From NCBI GenBank assembly GCA_009599575.1, contig VWND01000024.1, forward strand, positions 124,001-188,000: a DNA stretch of 64,000 nt, in the 5' to 3' direction. The notes beneath the pieces are model-generated. The model was not told where the DNA came from. It worked only from the letters and a program-made list of their open reading frames with translations, and searched no databases. The stretch's first letter is position 1, and each line of letters begins with the position of its first letter. Source of the stretch: Blumeriella jaapii. Lineage: Eukaryota > Ascomycota > Leotiomycetes > Helotiales > Drepanopezizaceae. Below, piece by piece: positions 25,389 to 37,334 of the stretch. Both the position numbers and the translations under genes were made by a program.

Positions 25389-26854
25389 ATGGCTTCACCA
25401 GCACCGATAAACTACGCCGCTCTCCCGACGCCCCCAGCATGCGTGGCAGATTTCTGCTTGATCCCCGTACGTCTCTTCCTCTGCATGCCTATACCCATGC
25501 CATACCCAGACACATGAACATTTCCTCCCTCCCGTCTTTAAATCGATACCAACTTGTACCCTTATGTCCCCAAACGATCCTCACCCCCCACCCCCCTTAA
25601 AATGTTTTACATCTCTTCTAACGTCAACTCCCCAAAACCCAGATCGGCACCCCCACCGCCTCCGTCTCCAACGAAGTCGCCGCCGTGCAGCGGCTCATGA
25701 AAGCGAGTGGACTGAGTTACTCGATGCACTCGGCCGGCACAACTGTCGGTATGCTTGCCTTTCTCTCTTTTCTTTTTCCTCCCTCATCCTATTCCCCATT
25801 CCCCGTTTCATCCTCTGAACCCGTTGGCTGGGATGCTCGATCCGGGACAGTTCTTTTTTTTTTTTCTTTTTCCATCTACATCCCCCCGCTTGTTCTTTCT
25901 TTCTCTTTGATGATTTGCTATGATATCTCGATGGCGGCTGGCGTGATGGTGATGGTGGTGTCGCTCGAGAAAGACGCTTGCTTGTTTATTTAGCTGTTCG
26001 CTTATCTGTTCGCCCGAAGCTCCCTCGCCATCTTCTTCGCCATTTCTTCCCCTTTCCCACTTTTCCTCCTCTTACCTCCCCTTTCATCCACACAAACCCA
26101 TCTTCCAACATGCCAATCTTCTCTCTTTCCCCGCAAACCTCTCTCTTCCACAGAACCAACCCACAAACTAACCCATTCGCCCCCTATTCACAGAAGGTTC
26201 CTGGGACGCAGTCATGAAGCTCATCGGGCAAGCGCACTCGCTCGTGCACCAGGGCGGCGTGCTGAGGGTGCAGACAGATATCCGGATCGGCACGAGGTGC
26301 GTTCTGCTTCCTTTCCCCCTCGTACTTTTCTCCCTCCCTTCCCTCATTCCTCCAGTCTTATGAGCGTCATCTTTCGTGGCCATCTTTCAATTCCCCCAAC
26401 CAGTGCCTTCGACTCTCCCACCCGATTCGAGCCGCTCATCCCCCCTCCGCCGGTTTCGATGACCAGGCGCTGGGTCGGTGCCGGGTCCCGTATCTCTCGT
26501 TCTCTTCTCACGTCTCGTTCCTCTCCCACCCATACCAAACCAAGCGAACACAAGCTAGCCCTCCCCCCAATTCCAAAGCCCCCAATTCTCAAACCCAACC
26601 AAGAGCCCGAACATCCAACCCCAAGTCTTCAAAAAGCCACCCACCCCATCCATCCATCCATCCCTCCATCCCTCCATCCATCCCTCCATCCATCCCCACA
26701 GAGAGAAAGACAAAAAAGACAAAAAAAAAAAAAAAGAGAAAACCCTCGCTAACCATCCCCCCCCCCCCATCTCCCCACACACAGAACCGACAAACCCCAG
26801 CACTTCTCCGAGAAAGTGGCCAAGGTCGAGCGCATCCTCGCTAGCACGAATTAG
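25389..26854 (+). CDS. MTH1187/YkoF-like small protein (UPF0045, yeast Ecm15-like)
   Basis: Exons 25389-25466, 25643-25748, 26194-26296 and 26785-26854 sum to 357 bases (118 residues). Recognised from the segment order: LIPIGT near the N-terminus, [31 protein letters not shown], and a C-terminal [20 protein letters not shown]. Proteins of this family have a ferredoxin-like fold, about 100 residues, and relatives bind thiamine; the physiological role in fungi is unclear. Probably cytosolic, with no targeting signal seen. The introns are unusually long for this window (176, 445 and 488 bases) and low in complexity; the last contains CATC/CCTC repeats and short C runs. It is convergent with the coronin gene. 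Confidence 0.88.
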
Positions 26855-27200
26855 TCCTCCCTCCCCCCCTCTCTCCCCCTCTCCCCCTCTCCCCCTCCAA
26901 AGAAGGGGGGGTGGGGGGGGCGTTGAGGAAGAGAGAAGAGGTGGTGGCGAGGTGGAAGGCGGGGAGAAAAGAAGCATAGGGAGGGTACCTAGGTAGGGAG
27001 GGAAACGGGGAATGGGGAATGGGGAATGGGGAATGGGGTGGGAAAGAAGGGGAGAAAATGGGCAAAGGGGGGGAAAGCTGGGGGTTGGGGCAAGCAGCGT
27101 TTTGTGAGGAGGAAAAAAAGAAAGGGAAAAAAAAGAGGAAAAAACAAGAGAGAAATAAGAGGGGGGAAAAAAAAAGAAGGGGGGGGGGGGGGGGATGAGG
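26640..27200. repeat. Low-complexity tracts around the end of the UPF0045 gene
   Basis: CATC/CCTC tandem repeats at about 26641-26697 inside the last intron, an A run near 26729-26743, a C run near 26758-26768, CT repeats at 26858-26900, a GGAATGG-type repeat at 27003-27040 and a G16 run at 27179-27194. The last exon (26785-26854) is embedded in this material. Confidence 0.8.
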
Positions 27201-27577
27201 GGTGGAAGGAAAACCCGCAATTCACCATTCTATCCCTAACAGGAACCAACACACACAATACAAATACCTAAGGTAAGCTAGGTTCCTAGGTAGGTAGGTG
27301 GGTACGGACGGACAGTGAGGAAGGTAGATAGCCGAAAAGCCTTCTCCCTCCCCAACGTCCTCCTCCCTTCTCCTTTGTCTATCTCGGTCTTTTTCTCGCT
27401 TAATGGCTCAACATCTCAACTCGCCCCTTGGATTTGGACATCTCCATCCCATCCATCCATCACACCCGCCACTCCCTCCTCCTTTCCACAACCTCCACAA
27501 CCGCCACACGCACAAGTCCCTAGTCCCTCATCCCTCATGCCTCATCCCTCATCCCTCTCGAAACCACCTCCACCCAC
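26855..27577. other. Convergent intergenic region between UPF0045 gene and coronin
   Basis: Purine-rich then pyrimidine-rich low-complexity DNA that must hold the two 3' ends. The long open frames across it (for example 26555-27220 on the - strand) are repeats of a few residues and not genes. TAGGTAGGTAGG-type sequence occurs at 27286-27302. Confidence 0.6.
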
Positions 27578-29841
27578 CTACGACCGCGCAGCCTCGAGCT
27601 CCAACTCCAGCTGCCGGATCCTCTCGCTCTGATCCTGCGTCCCAGCCCCAACCCGCATCTTGAGCGTGTCGACCTCCTGCGTCAGACCCACGATCTTCTC
27701 GCTCTGCGCGTTCAGCGTGCGCGTCTGCGCCTCCAGCAGCTCCTTGATCTGCGCCAGGCTGCTCTCCACGCTTCCACCACTACCGCCACTGCTGCCCACG
27801 GTGGAGGAGGTAGGAGCTGCGGTCTGGGCCGCGGGCGGTGCGTGGGCGCGCGGTGCCGCGTAGGAGACGGGGGAGGGTTTGGGGGGCTCCGTCTTGGTGG
27901 GGGAGTGTTCTGCGCGCGCCGCGGCCGGGATCGATTTGTGGATGGGCTTGACGATCTCCTCGAAGCTGGAAGCGTCGTCGTCTTCTTCGGCGCCGTCGTC
28001 TTGAAACTTGGATGCCATGGCCGAGATAGATCCCTTCTGCTCGGACATGCTTGGTGGGGGCGCGCGCTGTGCGGGGACGGGCGCTGGCTCTTCCTTCTTG
28101 GGCGCGGGCTTGGGCGTAGGCGCTGGTGCTTGGGTAGGGGGGGGCTTGTAGTCGGATGCGACTTCGACCGGGGCGTTGCCTTCGTACACGCTCTCGAGGT
28201 CGATCTTGGCTGGCACGCCGTCCTTGCCGGAAAGCCATTCGGCGCCTGACACGGCGGGTTTGAGACCGGTGGCGGGTGGGTAGATATCGGATTGGAAGAC
28301 CTCGGCTCGTCTGGGGACTGTGAAGGAGATGGGCTCGATGTAGCTGTCGTTGACGGTCTTGTAGGCCCGCATCACCTCGTTCTCGTGAACCTATCCGGTG
28401 TTAGATAGACATGCCTTCCCCCCCGAGATGTGTACTCACATTGATGCCACGTCTGGGAACGAATGCCAATCCTCGTTGAGGGTCGCCGGACTTGTACTCC
28501 GAGAGGAACTCGAATTTGTCGTTCTCGTACTCAAAGTAACGAATGTTGCCATCACTGCCTGGTCAGCTCGAATCTTTCATGCCCATGGATTGACTCACCC
28601 TTTTCCTGCCAAGTACAAACACTGGGTGCCATCATCTGCAGCGGTCAGTCGACGTCTCTACCAGCAGCCAGAACCCTTACCCCAGAAAGGCATGCAAACA
28701 CCCGAGATGGAATCCAACACGGTAAAGCCCCCAAGCGGTTCAGCAGGCGCACCCACATCCCACAGCGCCATCTGCCTATCGCTCATCTTGGAGAAACCAG
28801 TGGTAGCCAAACGGTTGTGCTCGCCCATCCAGACCACTCTGCTGTTCTTCGCGCCACTGTGTCCTGCCACCTCGTGCGCCGGTCTCTCCTGTCGCACATC
28901 CCACACCCTCAGCTTCTTGTCCCGCGAGGTCGTCGCCAGCATCGCTCCGTTCGCGCTCCACGACAAGCTCTGCACGATGTCGCCCGTCTTCATCGTCAAG
29001 TGCGCCTTGCCGCTCTCGACATCCCAGATCTTGATGGTGTAGTCGCCCGAGGCCGAGGCCAGGATGTTCTCGGCCGCCGGGTTGAAGAGCACCTGTCCAA
29101 CCTTTCTGCGCGCCATCAGCAAAGGCCCTCTCGACATCCGCAAGCCCCGTACCTCGAATGGCCCGTCAGTTTGCTGAGCGGCGCCACATCTGCCGGCTCC
29201 TCCGCATCGGAGTAGAGCGAGAAGCCCTGCGGAACCTGCCACACGAAGACCTTTGCATCATCCGAGCCCGAGGCAATGATCCGATCGTTGAAGGGATTCC
29301 TGCACGCGTCAGCTTCGCCCTCCTCCTCCTCCTCCTGCCGCCTGTCCACGGCACCACCCACCAGTCCGTATCCAGCACCGGCGCCGTGTGCCCCCTAAAC
29401 AGCGGGATCTGCTCCGGCAGCCTGCCCTTCTCGCTCACGGGGATGACGGCGAAGGCGCCGCCGCCGCTGGCCTCCCAATTGACAGCCAGGTATTCGGGAT
29501 TGGCCTAGACACGCAGCAAAAAGGGGGGTCTCCGGTCAGCTCAAGTTTGCCCCGGGATGCCGGCCCCTCCAGGTGTCTCTCTGGAAGGAGGTGTAGAACG
29601 TGTTGCGGGCGCCCACCTTGACGAGGTTCGTGTCCCAGGCATTGCGACTGATGTGCAGGTTGTCGTAGCAGCCCTCCTTGCGGGTCGGCTTCCCGAATAC
29701 ATGTCCTGGACGGAGCGGCGGTCAGCTCTGCTCTCTTGCGCGTTGGGTTGTGTTGTGTTGGGTTGGGTTGGGTTGAGTTGCGCTGCGCGGGGGCGGGCAC
29801 CACCTACGGTATTTCGACGCGCGCACGAAACGGCCTGCCAT
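27578..29841 (-). CDS. crn1: Coronin, actin-binding WD40 protein
   Basis: Cytoskeletal protein that binds F-actin and Arp2/3 and acts at cortical actin patches. Exons on the - strand: 29841-29808, 29705-29617, 29504-29362, 29299-29153, 29105-28681, 28635-28599, 28554-28440 and 28390-27578, together 1,803 bases (600 residues). The start MAGRFVRASKYRHVFG is the conserved coronin N-terminus. WD repeats follow (GSDDAKVFVW, SASGDYTIKIWD, TTSRDKKLRVWD), then the coronin-specific extension with NDSYIEPISFTVPRR. A Pro/Ala/Lys-rich linker precedes a C-terminal coiled coil over about the last 55 residues, used for oligomerisation. Intron 1 carries a GGTTG-type repeat (about 29742-29781 on the + strand). 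Confidence 0.94.
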
Positions 29842-30115
29842 TCGGGCTGATGAGGATTTGGCGGGGTGGAGGGTGGGTGAGAAATCGCGGGTCCAAATTG
29901 ATATTGATATTGATGCTGGTGTTGTGGGGTTGTGTTGTGGTGGTTGGTGGTGGTAGTGGTTGTGGTGGTGAGCTTGTCTTTGTTAACAGCTTTAGATGGG
30001 ATTGATGCTCTGCCAATCTCGCTCAGCCTTACAGGGAAAATGTCGGTCTTGGTCAACCAGTCACTCACACGTCTGCCGATATGTAAGCACTTCCGAGAAC
30101 AAGTTTCATTCAATT

Positions 30116-30202
30116 AGTCGCATGGTCTAATGGTTATGATATCTCGTTCACAACACATGAACATGTTCCGAGATGGTTCTGAGTTCGATCCTCAGTGCGA
30201 CT
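30116..30202 (+). tRNA. tRNA-Val(CAC) with a 15-base intron
   Basis: Acceptor stem AGTCGCA pairs with TGCGACT across seven base pairs. The T arm is CTGAG-TTCGATC-CTCAG and the D arm contains TCTAATGGTTA. The anticodon stem is TCTCG (30142-30146) with CGAGA (30069 excluded; 30169-30173). The loop reads TT-CAC-A at 30147-30152, then an intron at 30153-30167, then C. CAC reads the Val codon GUG. The intron contains the inverted repeat ACATG/CATGT. A T run at 30206-30210 fits a polymerase III terminator. Confidence 0.88.
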
Positions 30203-30843
30203 ATCTTTTTGATTTTTTGGTTTCCCTCCCGTGTTGTCAATGTTACAATACGGTCCATGAGCTACGTCTCTTTGACACATCCGCCCTCCAATTCCTGATA
30301 TACCTCGCCAGACAAGGCCAGTCAATTGTTGGTCCTTTTGATGTTGTTATTGTTATTGATAGTTACTCATGTACCGAATGCATCAGAGTATGCCAAATAT
30401 CAGTCCTTTTTGCAATTTTTTCCTTTTTTCTTTCACACTCTCTCCCCGGTGGTCACGTTGTTCCGGCCCCGGCGGCACGGAAGAAGCTCCACTCCATCTC
30501 CATCTCCATCTCCAGCTCCACGAACCCTCAACCCCAACCTCAACCTCAACCTCAATCTCCGGCCAACTTCCGATCGCACGATAACGTCAACAACCATCAC
30601 AACTGACTCACTACCCAGTTAACGATACCCACACTGACTGACTGACGGCGCTCTCGAACCCGGGACACGCCTGCTAAGCTCGTCGTCGTCTTTCGGTACC
30701 CTACCGTACCGTGCAGTACCGCACGCACGACTCGACGATTCTCTGTACAGTAGCTGTGCAAGCAAGCAGACCTGCCTTGCACGCCCGTGCGTGCGTGGGT
30801 GGGTCAGGCAGACAGGGAGGTACAGTACAGTAAAGTGATAATG

Positions 30844-30874
<31 letters not shown>

Positions 30875-31547
30875 GGCTTTACTCTCGGCAGCGCAAAAGC
30901 CCTTTATCTAGGTACTCTATCTAGTAAGAAACTGTCTACAGTAAGTAGGTAGAAAGAGATGCAATCATCGGTCTGCCTTTATACATATGTATATATGTAT
31001 ATATGTATACTACTAATATCTGGTATGGCACTAGGTTGGTTGTACAGTAAGTAGCAAGCAAACAAACAAACAAGCAAGCAAACAAGCAAACAAGCAAACA
31101 AGCAAAAAAACACTACCGTACGCGATCCAAAACGAAACCAACAAACGGCGTGAGAACATCGTACACCAGGGCAGGGAGAGATATAGGGCTTTCTCCAGGC
31201 GTTCAAAGCCTCCCTTCCCTCACTCTGGACACAGGTTTTTCGAGGGGGTGCGCGGTCATTCTACAGTAGCTTCGAGGAGGATGTTGGGTGTGGTTTGCAT
31301 CTCACACACAATTACAAGACTGCAAGTACACCATTCCAAGAGCGCGGTTCGCATCCCGAGAAGCCAGGGAAAACGCTTGGTTGGGTATCAGGTCAATTCC
31401 ATTGCAATCTAGAGCGAACCGACGCAATCAAATCACATCCACCCACGACCCACTCAGACTATCCATCCCCATCACCTTCCCCAGCGCACGCTATTGTACA
31501 TTCTAATCTTGTCACCATCACCACCACCACCACGGCCAGAGCCTAGT
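30203..31547. other. Intergenic region between tRNA-Val and PDH E1 alpha
   Basis: No gene recognised. It contains a GATA tetranucleotide repeat (30843-30873), a CAAGCAAA-type repeat (31053-31110), CTCCATCTCCAT-like repeats near 30488-30545 and ATGTATAT repeats near 30983-31008. The last part before 31547 should hold the PDH 3' end. Confidence 0.6.
30206..30210 (+). terminator. RNA polymerase III terminator of tRNA-Val
   Basis: A run of five T starting four bases after the mature tRNA end, followed by a second T run, as expected for polymerase III termination. Confidence 0.7.
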
Positions 31548-33077
31548 CTAGTAGTAGTAATTCTCCTCCAGCGTGCGTCCCCTCATGAACTGCGGCTCGC
31601 TGCCCCGGACGTAGATATCCTCAAACAGATTCTTGTCCGTCGGCTCCGGCGGCGGCATGGCCTCTGCCTCCTTCACCTGCGCGTCGACGTCGGCGCGGGC
31701 CTCCTTGTCGATCCCCTTCAGCTCCTCCTCGCTGACCACGTTCCACTCGATCAGCTTCTGCTTCAGGCCGGCGATCGGGTCTTGGGTGGAGCGCATGCGC
31801 TGGATCTCCTCGCGCGTGCGGTAGGTGGTGCCGGGGTCGGACATGGAGTGCCCGCCGTAGCGGTAGGTAACGTATTCGAGGACCAGGGGGCCATTGCCGG
31901 AGGTCGCGTATTCGCGAGCGTAGGCGACGGCGGCTTTGACGGCGAGCACATCCATGCCGTTGACCTTGATGCCGGGGATGTATTGCCCGCGCTTGTAGTA
32001 GTCGGTCAAAGCCGAGGAGCGGTTGGCTGCGGTGCCCATGCCGTATTTGTTGTCTGTGAAAGTCCATCAGCGTCACTCAACACGAGAGCTGCGGGGGTGG
32101 AAGGGAGAACGTACTCTCGCAACCAAACAGCACAGGCAGGTTCCACAACTTCGCCATGTTGAAGGCCTCAAACACCTGGCCTTGGTTACTCGCACCATCG
32201 CCATACAGCACCACACTGGTGTTCTTATCCTCATTGTACTTGTGCGCAAACGCTAAACCAGCGCCGACGGGAACCTGGGCACCCACAATGCCATTGCCTC
32301 CGTAGAAGCCCTTGGCGAACATGTGCATAGAGCCACCCTTGCCATAGGCGATCCCCTCGCGACGACCCAGCAGCTCGCCGATGATGCTCTTGACGGTGGC
32401 ACCACGCATGAGGGCGAAGCCGTGGCAGCGGTAGGCCGTGATGACATCGTCCTCCTTGGTCAGGGCGTGTTCGATGCCGGTAGCGACGGCTTCCTGGCCA
32501 GTGGAGAGATGGCAGAAACCGCGGATCTTCTTCTCCTTGTAGAGTCTGTCGGCGGCCATTTCCATACGGCTGTGATGTATGTCAGAGCTGCTTGCGCGAT
32601 GTCGCTCCCCGACCCATGTAGCACGGTTGGGGCACCGAGAGGAGGAGAGAGACCGGACTCACCGAGTCGAGACCATGTCGTAGTACATCTGCTTCAGCTC
32701 CTTCTTGGTTGTGTTAAGGGTATAGGGAGGAGGGTCGATCTCGTAGGTTTCGAAGCTCTCGTCGGAGAGGTGAACGGTGAACTGCTTGTCGTCCTCCTGT
32801 GATGCAGCGTTAGCAAGCCTGAATCCATTCTCGTCGCCCTTCTGCCGTCTCCTTCTCTCTCTTTCATCTCCTCTCCCCGCTCCCGCATCGCAATTGATAC
32901 TCTTCTCCACGCCCGAGCCGAGCATCTTCAACGTACCGTCGGAACAGCATCCTTATCAGCATGCGCGCTGGCCGCATCGGTCGTGACAGCTCTCCTCGCC
33001 ACCACGGCCCTCGAATTGGAGACAGCTGAACTCCGCAGCGGAGCCGCACGGCTGGTCCTCAGGACGCGCGAGAACAT
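31548..33077 (-). CDS. PDA1: Pyruvate dehydrogenase E1 component subunit alpha, mitochondrial
   Basis: Catalytic subunit of the mitochondrial complex that decarboxylates pyruvate to feed acetyl-CoA into the TCA cycle. Exons on the - strand: 33077-32937, 32796-32663, 32569-32115 and 32053-31548, together 1,236 bases (411 residues). The first 30 or so residues are rich in Arg, Ser and Ala with no acids, a mitochondrial targeting peptide. The core has [23 protein letters not shown] and the thiamine diphosphate motif from GDGASNQGQ (about residue 213) through the NNKYGMGT segment. The loop [19 protein letters not shown] contains the serines that kinases phosphorylate to switch the enzyme off. The last intron falls within CENNKYG. 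Length and ending (ENYYY) are normal for fungal orthologues. Confidence 0.96.
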
Positions 33078-33534
33078 GGTCGTGGGTTGATAGAAGGGGG
33101 AAGTGAGCGTGAGGTTGATGAAAGAACTGAAGCTCTAGGACGAGATCGTCGGATCGGACTTATTCGCGCAAAATGTTGGCCGGTTGGGCCCGGGTGCTAG
33201 CCAGACCACACGTGACCGTTCCGCTTTTAGAGCTCAACGAGTTTGGAATGGGGCAGGTCGAAGCGAGGAAGGGAAGGGGTTTTGTTTACTTGGGCCACGA
33301 TGCTACACATACAGGACAAACCCGACCCGGATGGAACAGGAATCAAAGCAGATCGTGTTGGAAAATGGAAAATGGTATCTGGTATTATGGGCCCTGATTC
33401 GTGAATTCGTCATGACACAGCCTGAACGCCCCGAATCCAGGTGAAGAACGCCTTAAGCATGAATGCCGATGTCCTCCAGATTTCCAGATCAATTGTGACC
33501 AAGCCTTTTCAAGTGCGCCAATTCCCGACGGTCC
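33078..33534. other. Intergenic region between PDH E1 alpha and HAT1
   Basis: 457 bases that must contain the PDH promoter and the HAT1 3' end. No distinct motif seen. Confidence 0.5.
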
Positions 33535-35242
33535 CTACGCCTCTTCCGAGACCTTCGTCTTCTTCGCCGAGCTCTCATCTCCGTCGCTCGGACTCGGCCT
33601 CTTTCCTTGCGCGCGCGCGTCCACGGTGAGATGCTCCGGCGCCGGGTCCGTCGCGGTCGTAGGAAGCTTCGAGCCAGTGTCTTCCGAGACATTCGAGCTG
33701 GCCTGGCCCGTCTTCTTGACTCTCGCATCATACGCATCCAACAACCGCGCATAATCGTCCAAGACCGCACTGAGCACCTGACCAAGGTGGTCCAGTCTCG
33801 ACTCCTTATCCAACTGCAGAAGCGAGTCGCGATTGTGCTTCCAAAGTCTCTTCTTTACCCACAGCGTCCACAGATGGTACTCTTCGGTCCTCGGCTCGTC
33901 GATGGCGGGTATCTTCGCTGCCGCCTCCCCGATAAGCACAGGGGTGCGGAGGCTTTTGGGGAGACCGGACAAGAGGTGCATTTCCACGACGCGGAGGAAT
34001 TGACGGGGTGCGATCTTGATTTTCTTGCGGAGGCTCTCCAGGGCAAGCTCGTCCACGATGTTGTTGGGTACGACGCCCTTGCGGTCCGGCTTGACCTGAG
34101 TATTGATCTTGATCGCCTGGAACTCGGGCAGGGCTCGAAGACGAGCAAGATCGTTGAGATCGCGCATGTCGTCGAATCCGTAGTTGGGGTCTTCAACTGT
34201 GATCTCTAGAGTCTCAGGCTCGGCGAGGTAGTGATCGAAGATGACGTTGTAGAACTGGGAACCGTTGCCGCCGGCTTGGAATGGTGGTAGGATGAGGAAT
34301 TGCGAGATCCGTGTGCGGCATGGGAGCGAACTAAACGGGACGCTGTCGAGTGGTAGGCTGAAATCGACGACTTTGTCCTTGGCAGACTTGTCCGGCAGGA
34401 AGTGGTAGTATCGGAAGACGGTCGAGTAGCCCATGAATGTGTACGGGCCCTGAGCCTCGTCCGCCTTTTGGTAGAGGAAGAAGACGGTCCATCTCTGCAA
34501 CAACCAGTCTGAATCCTCCAGGTCGATCACCGAGCCTCCATCGATGAAGAGCGGCACCAGTATCTGGACCCGCTTCACCATCTGCTTGATCGCCGCATCG
34601 GCCAGAGTCCCCTTCCAGATCTCCAGCGTCTTGCCGCCGTGCTTGAAAGTCTTGATCAACTCGCCTGGGGGTGTCCAGTTATGCGTTGCCGGAAGAGCGA
34701 TGGCCTTCTCGAACGCGCTCGCCTTCTCAAAAGCCACTGGCCCCGGTCAGCAGATTGTCTCTCTCGATCCATCCGATCATCCTTACCTTTCGGCAAATAC
34801 GGCTCGAGCAACAGCTTCACGTCCGTAGCCTCCGTCTCTCCAATCGCCTTGAATTTCTTCTCGTACGAGACCAGCACGCTAGGTCGCATGTCGCTCGCAT
34901 TGTATCGAAGCTGGATCTTGAGGCCCTTGTATCCGAAAATGCGCTCCTCCTCGCCGAAGATGGAGTGGGTGAACTGGGGGTGAAAGTGGTGGATGTGTTT
35001 GGCGGCGCCGACGTCGGGGACGACGAGGGAGATTTGAAGGGCTTGCTTGGCCTCGGAGGACCCTGGGAGAGAGCAGGTTAGCATTGGGAGAGGGCCACAG
35101 GTCGAGCTTCCGCACAGGGTCGCGCATAGTGGCAGATGCGCAGGAGGGGGAGACGAATGGTTTGCGCCGGGAAGCGTCTCTGGGGGAGAGGAGAGCAGAG
35201 GGCATAAGGACACTCACAGTCATCTTCTGTTGTTTCTGCCAT
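33535..35242 (-). CDS. HAT1: Histone acetyltransferase type B catalytic subunit
   Basis: Acetylates newly made histone H4 at Lys5 and Lys12 before chromatin assembly, acting with an RbAp48-type WD40 partner (Hat2). Exons on the - strand: 35242-35218, 35062-34787 and 34736-33535, together 1,503 bases (500 residues). The N-terminal HAT1 domain has FHPQFTHSIFGEEERIFGYK. The acetyl-CoA motif begins at about residue 238: RISQFLILPPFQAGGNGSQ. The following ITVEDPNYGFDDMRD is the characteristic catalytic region with acidic residues. The tail, rich in Lys, Ser and Asp (AKKTKVSEEA), probably supplies a nuclear localisation signal. It is transcribed away from the ZIP transporter gene, with 394 bases between the start codons. 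Confidence 0.95.
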
Positions 35243-35636
35243 TCTGCCGAGAGCCACTGCGCAAGCGCAGATGTGGTGGAGGTTGTTCGAAGGTCGAGGT
35301 GTTGTCAAAAAGAAAGTCGTCGCGTCGGCACGCAAAGAACCGCGTTTGAGAAATGCTTGGCGCTGCTGGCGGCTTAGAAGCTCGATCTCAGCCTTGTCGA
35401 TAACCTCACAACCTCACAACCTCACAGACTTACAGACTCACAACCTCGCTCTCCTCGGACAACCCCTCGACGGCAATCATAAGAAACCTCACATCCTCCC
35501 ATCTGCCGACGAACCACCATCACGCGAAGCATCTTACTCACAGCCAGGCTTGCGCACGATGTTGCGGTGACAGCACAGCACAGCCAAAAAAAAGCAATAG
35601 GTTCGACCAGCTGTCAAGGGGCATCCGCACTCCAGC
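35243..35636. promoter_or_regulatory. Shared divergent promoter of HAT1 and the ZIP transporter gene
   Basis: 394 bases between two start codons on opposite strands, so both promoters must lie here. A short direct repeat (AACCTCACA units) occurs at about 35399-35445. No known binding site was recognised. Confidence 0.6.
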
Positions 35637-37018
35637 ATGTTGGACGGGCTCTTTATGTTGCTCGGGCTGAGCGTCGTAATGGCTCTGGCGTCAGTAACCC
35701 TCTTCCAAAGATTCAGCTGGGACATCTTCTCATCAATCACAGATCATTCCTCGCCGGCGCACTGCCGCTGTCCATGACGCTGTCCTCGTCCCAGCTGAGG
35801 CTCATATCTACCGTTGGAATGGGTGTCCTGGTCGGAACCTCCCTGATTGTGATTATTCCGGAGGGAATTGAGGCTGTCTACACAGCTGGCGAAGTGGGAC
35901 ATGCTCATACGAGAAGAGGGTACCCAGTGCCAGCAAAAGACGAGATGCCGTGGGTGAGCCGTGGTGTGCACGCCCTCCTCACCCGAGACCACAAGCCTCT
36001 CGACCCGCGACCGGCACTCGTCTTCCCTCGATTGGATCTTCAAGAGGCGGCCGACGATGAAGCAGCACACACCGTCCCTCTCCCAGAATCAGAAGCACTC
36101 TCTTCATCCGCCCCCGCAACCATCGTCTCTTCAGGAGCTGGAGCAGAGGACCACTACGCCGACCCGCCCTCCTTCTACATCGGTCTCTCCCTGATCCTCG
36201 GCTTCATCCTGATGTTTCTCATTGACAAACTCCCCCGCCACGCCCAGGACCACATCCAAGCACCGCCCGCCACTCGACACATCTCACTCTCGAACCTTTC
36301 GAACCTCTCGTCCCCGACCTCTCCGACAGACGAGGAGTCGGAATCCTTCCTTCAGTCCCTCGCTCCCACGCCCAAGCAGACGCGCTCTTTGGCTACCACG
36401 ACGGGTCTCGTCATCCACGCCGCGGCTGACGGCATCGCCATGGGCGCTTCCGCCGGCGGCTCCAACCTGAGATTGAGCTTCATCATCTTCGTGGCGATTA
36501 TGATCCACAAAGCGCCCGCGAGCTTCGGCCTCACGAGTGTGCTGCTCAAGCAGGGACTCAGTAAAAGGGCAGCCAGAGGGCACCTGATCATCTTCAGCCT
36601 GGCGGCGCCGTTCGGCGCGCTGAGCACGTGGTTGATGGTCAACATTCTCGGGGGCGATCACATGGAGGGGGAGAGGGGCCAATGGTGGACGGGGATGCTG
36701 TTGTTGTTCTCCGCGGGAACGTTCTTGTGAGTCTCCCGCGCCACTCTGGCTCGTGGCCGCATCTCTTACTTTCGAACTCTCGCATTTCCGTTCGGAGATT
36801 CCGCGTCTCGAAGGGCGTCACGGCTAACACCACCAAGGTACGTCGCCATGCACGCCATGCAAGAAGACTCGTCCGAGTCCGCGTACGCCGGCGCCCACGG
36901 CTACTCGGAACCCTCCTCGTCGCAGCGCAAGCCGCCGAAGCCGCAGATGCGAGACACGCTGGCTGCGGTCGGCGGCATGCTGATCCCGCTCTTGACGCAG
37001 ATCGGACATCACCACTAG
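35637..37018 (+). CDS. ZIP-family metal transporter (SLC39A9/Atx2-like)
   Basis: Predicted multipass membrane protein moving zinc or manganese into the cytosol, probably at the Golgi by analogy to yeast Atx2 and human ZIP9. Exons 35637-35689, 35743-36726 and 36838-37018 sum to 1,218 bases (405 residues). The start is the ATG giving MLDGLFMLLGLSVVMALASF, a first membrane helix that joins in frame to LAGALPLS. Further helices include GMGVLVGTSLIVIIPEG and FYIGLSLILGFILMFLI. Signature motifs are HAAADGIAMGAS in helix IV and IHKAPASFGL in helix V, which supply metal ligands. The loop between helices III and IV is long and acidic and Ser/Pro-rich. The C-terminus ends GHHH. Intron 1 uses a GTCAGT donor. 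Confidence 0.92.
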
Positions 37019-37334
37019 GGTGCCTCCACCACTCGCGGGCTGGGGAGAAGGAGAGCATGGGGAGGAGAAGAGCAGAGGGGAGAGGGGAGGGGAGAGGCGG
37101 GGGGGTAACTGACGAATTGTATGAGATATGTGTTGTACTGTACCGGCTTGCCTATGCTACGCCGTAGGGGCGCTTCTCGAGATCAACGAAAATGGGCGTA
37201 TATGCACCACGTGTGTGGGAAGAGAGATGTACGCGTAGAGTCGTTATAGTCTACCTAGACTTGTTTGTTTGCCTACCTGCCTTTTGGGTATCTGCTTGCT
37301 TGGTGGGTGTGTGTGGGTGAGGTAAGCACGCATT

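Noticed and set aside
26555..27220. 221-codon open frame on the - strand
   Set aside because: It overlaps the last exon of the UPF0045 gene and consists of Pro/Phe/Gly runs from simple repeats.
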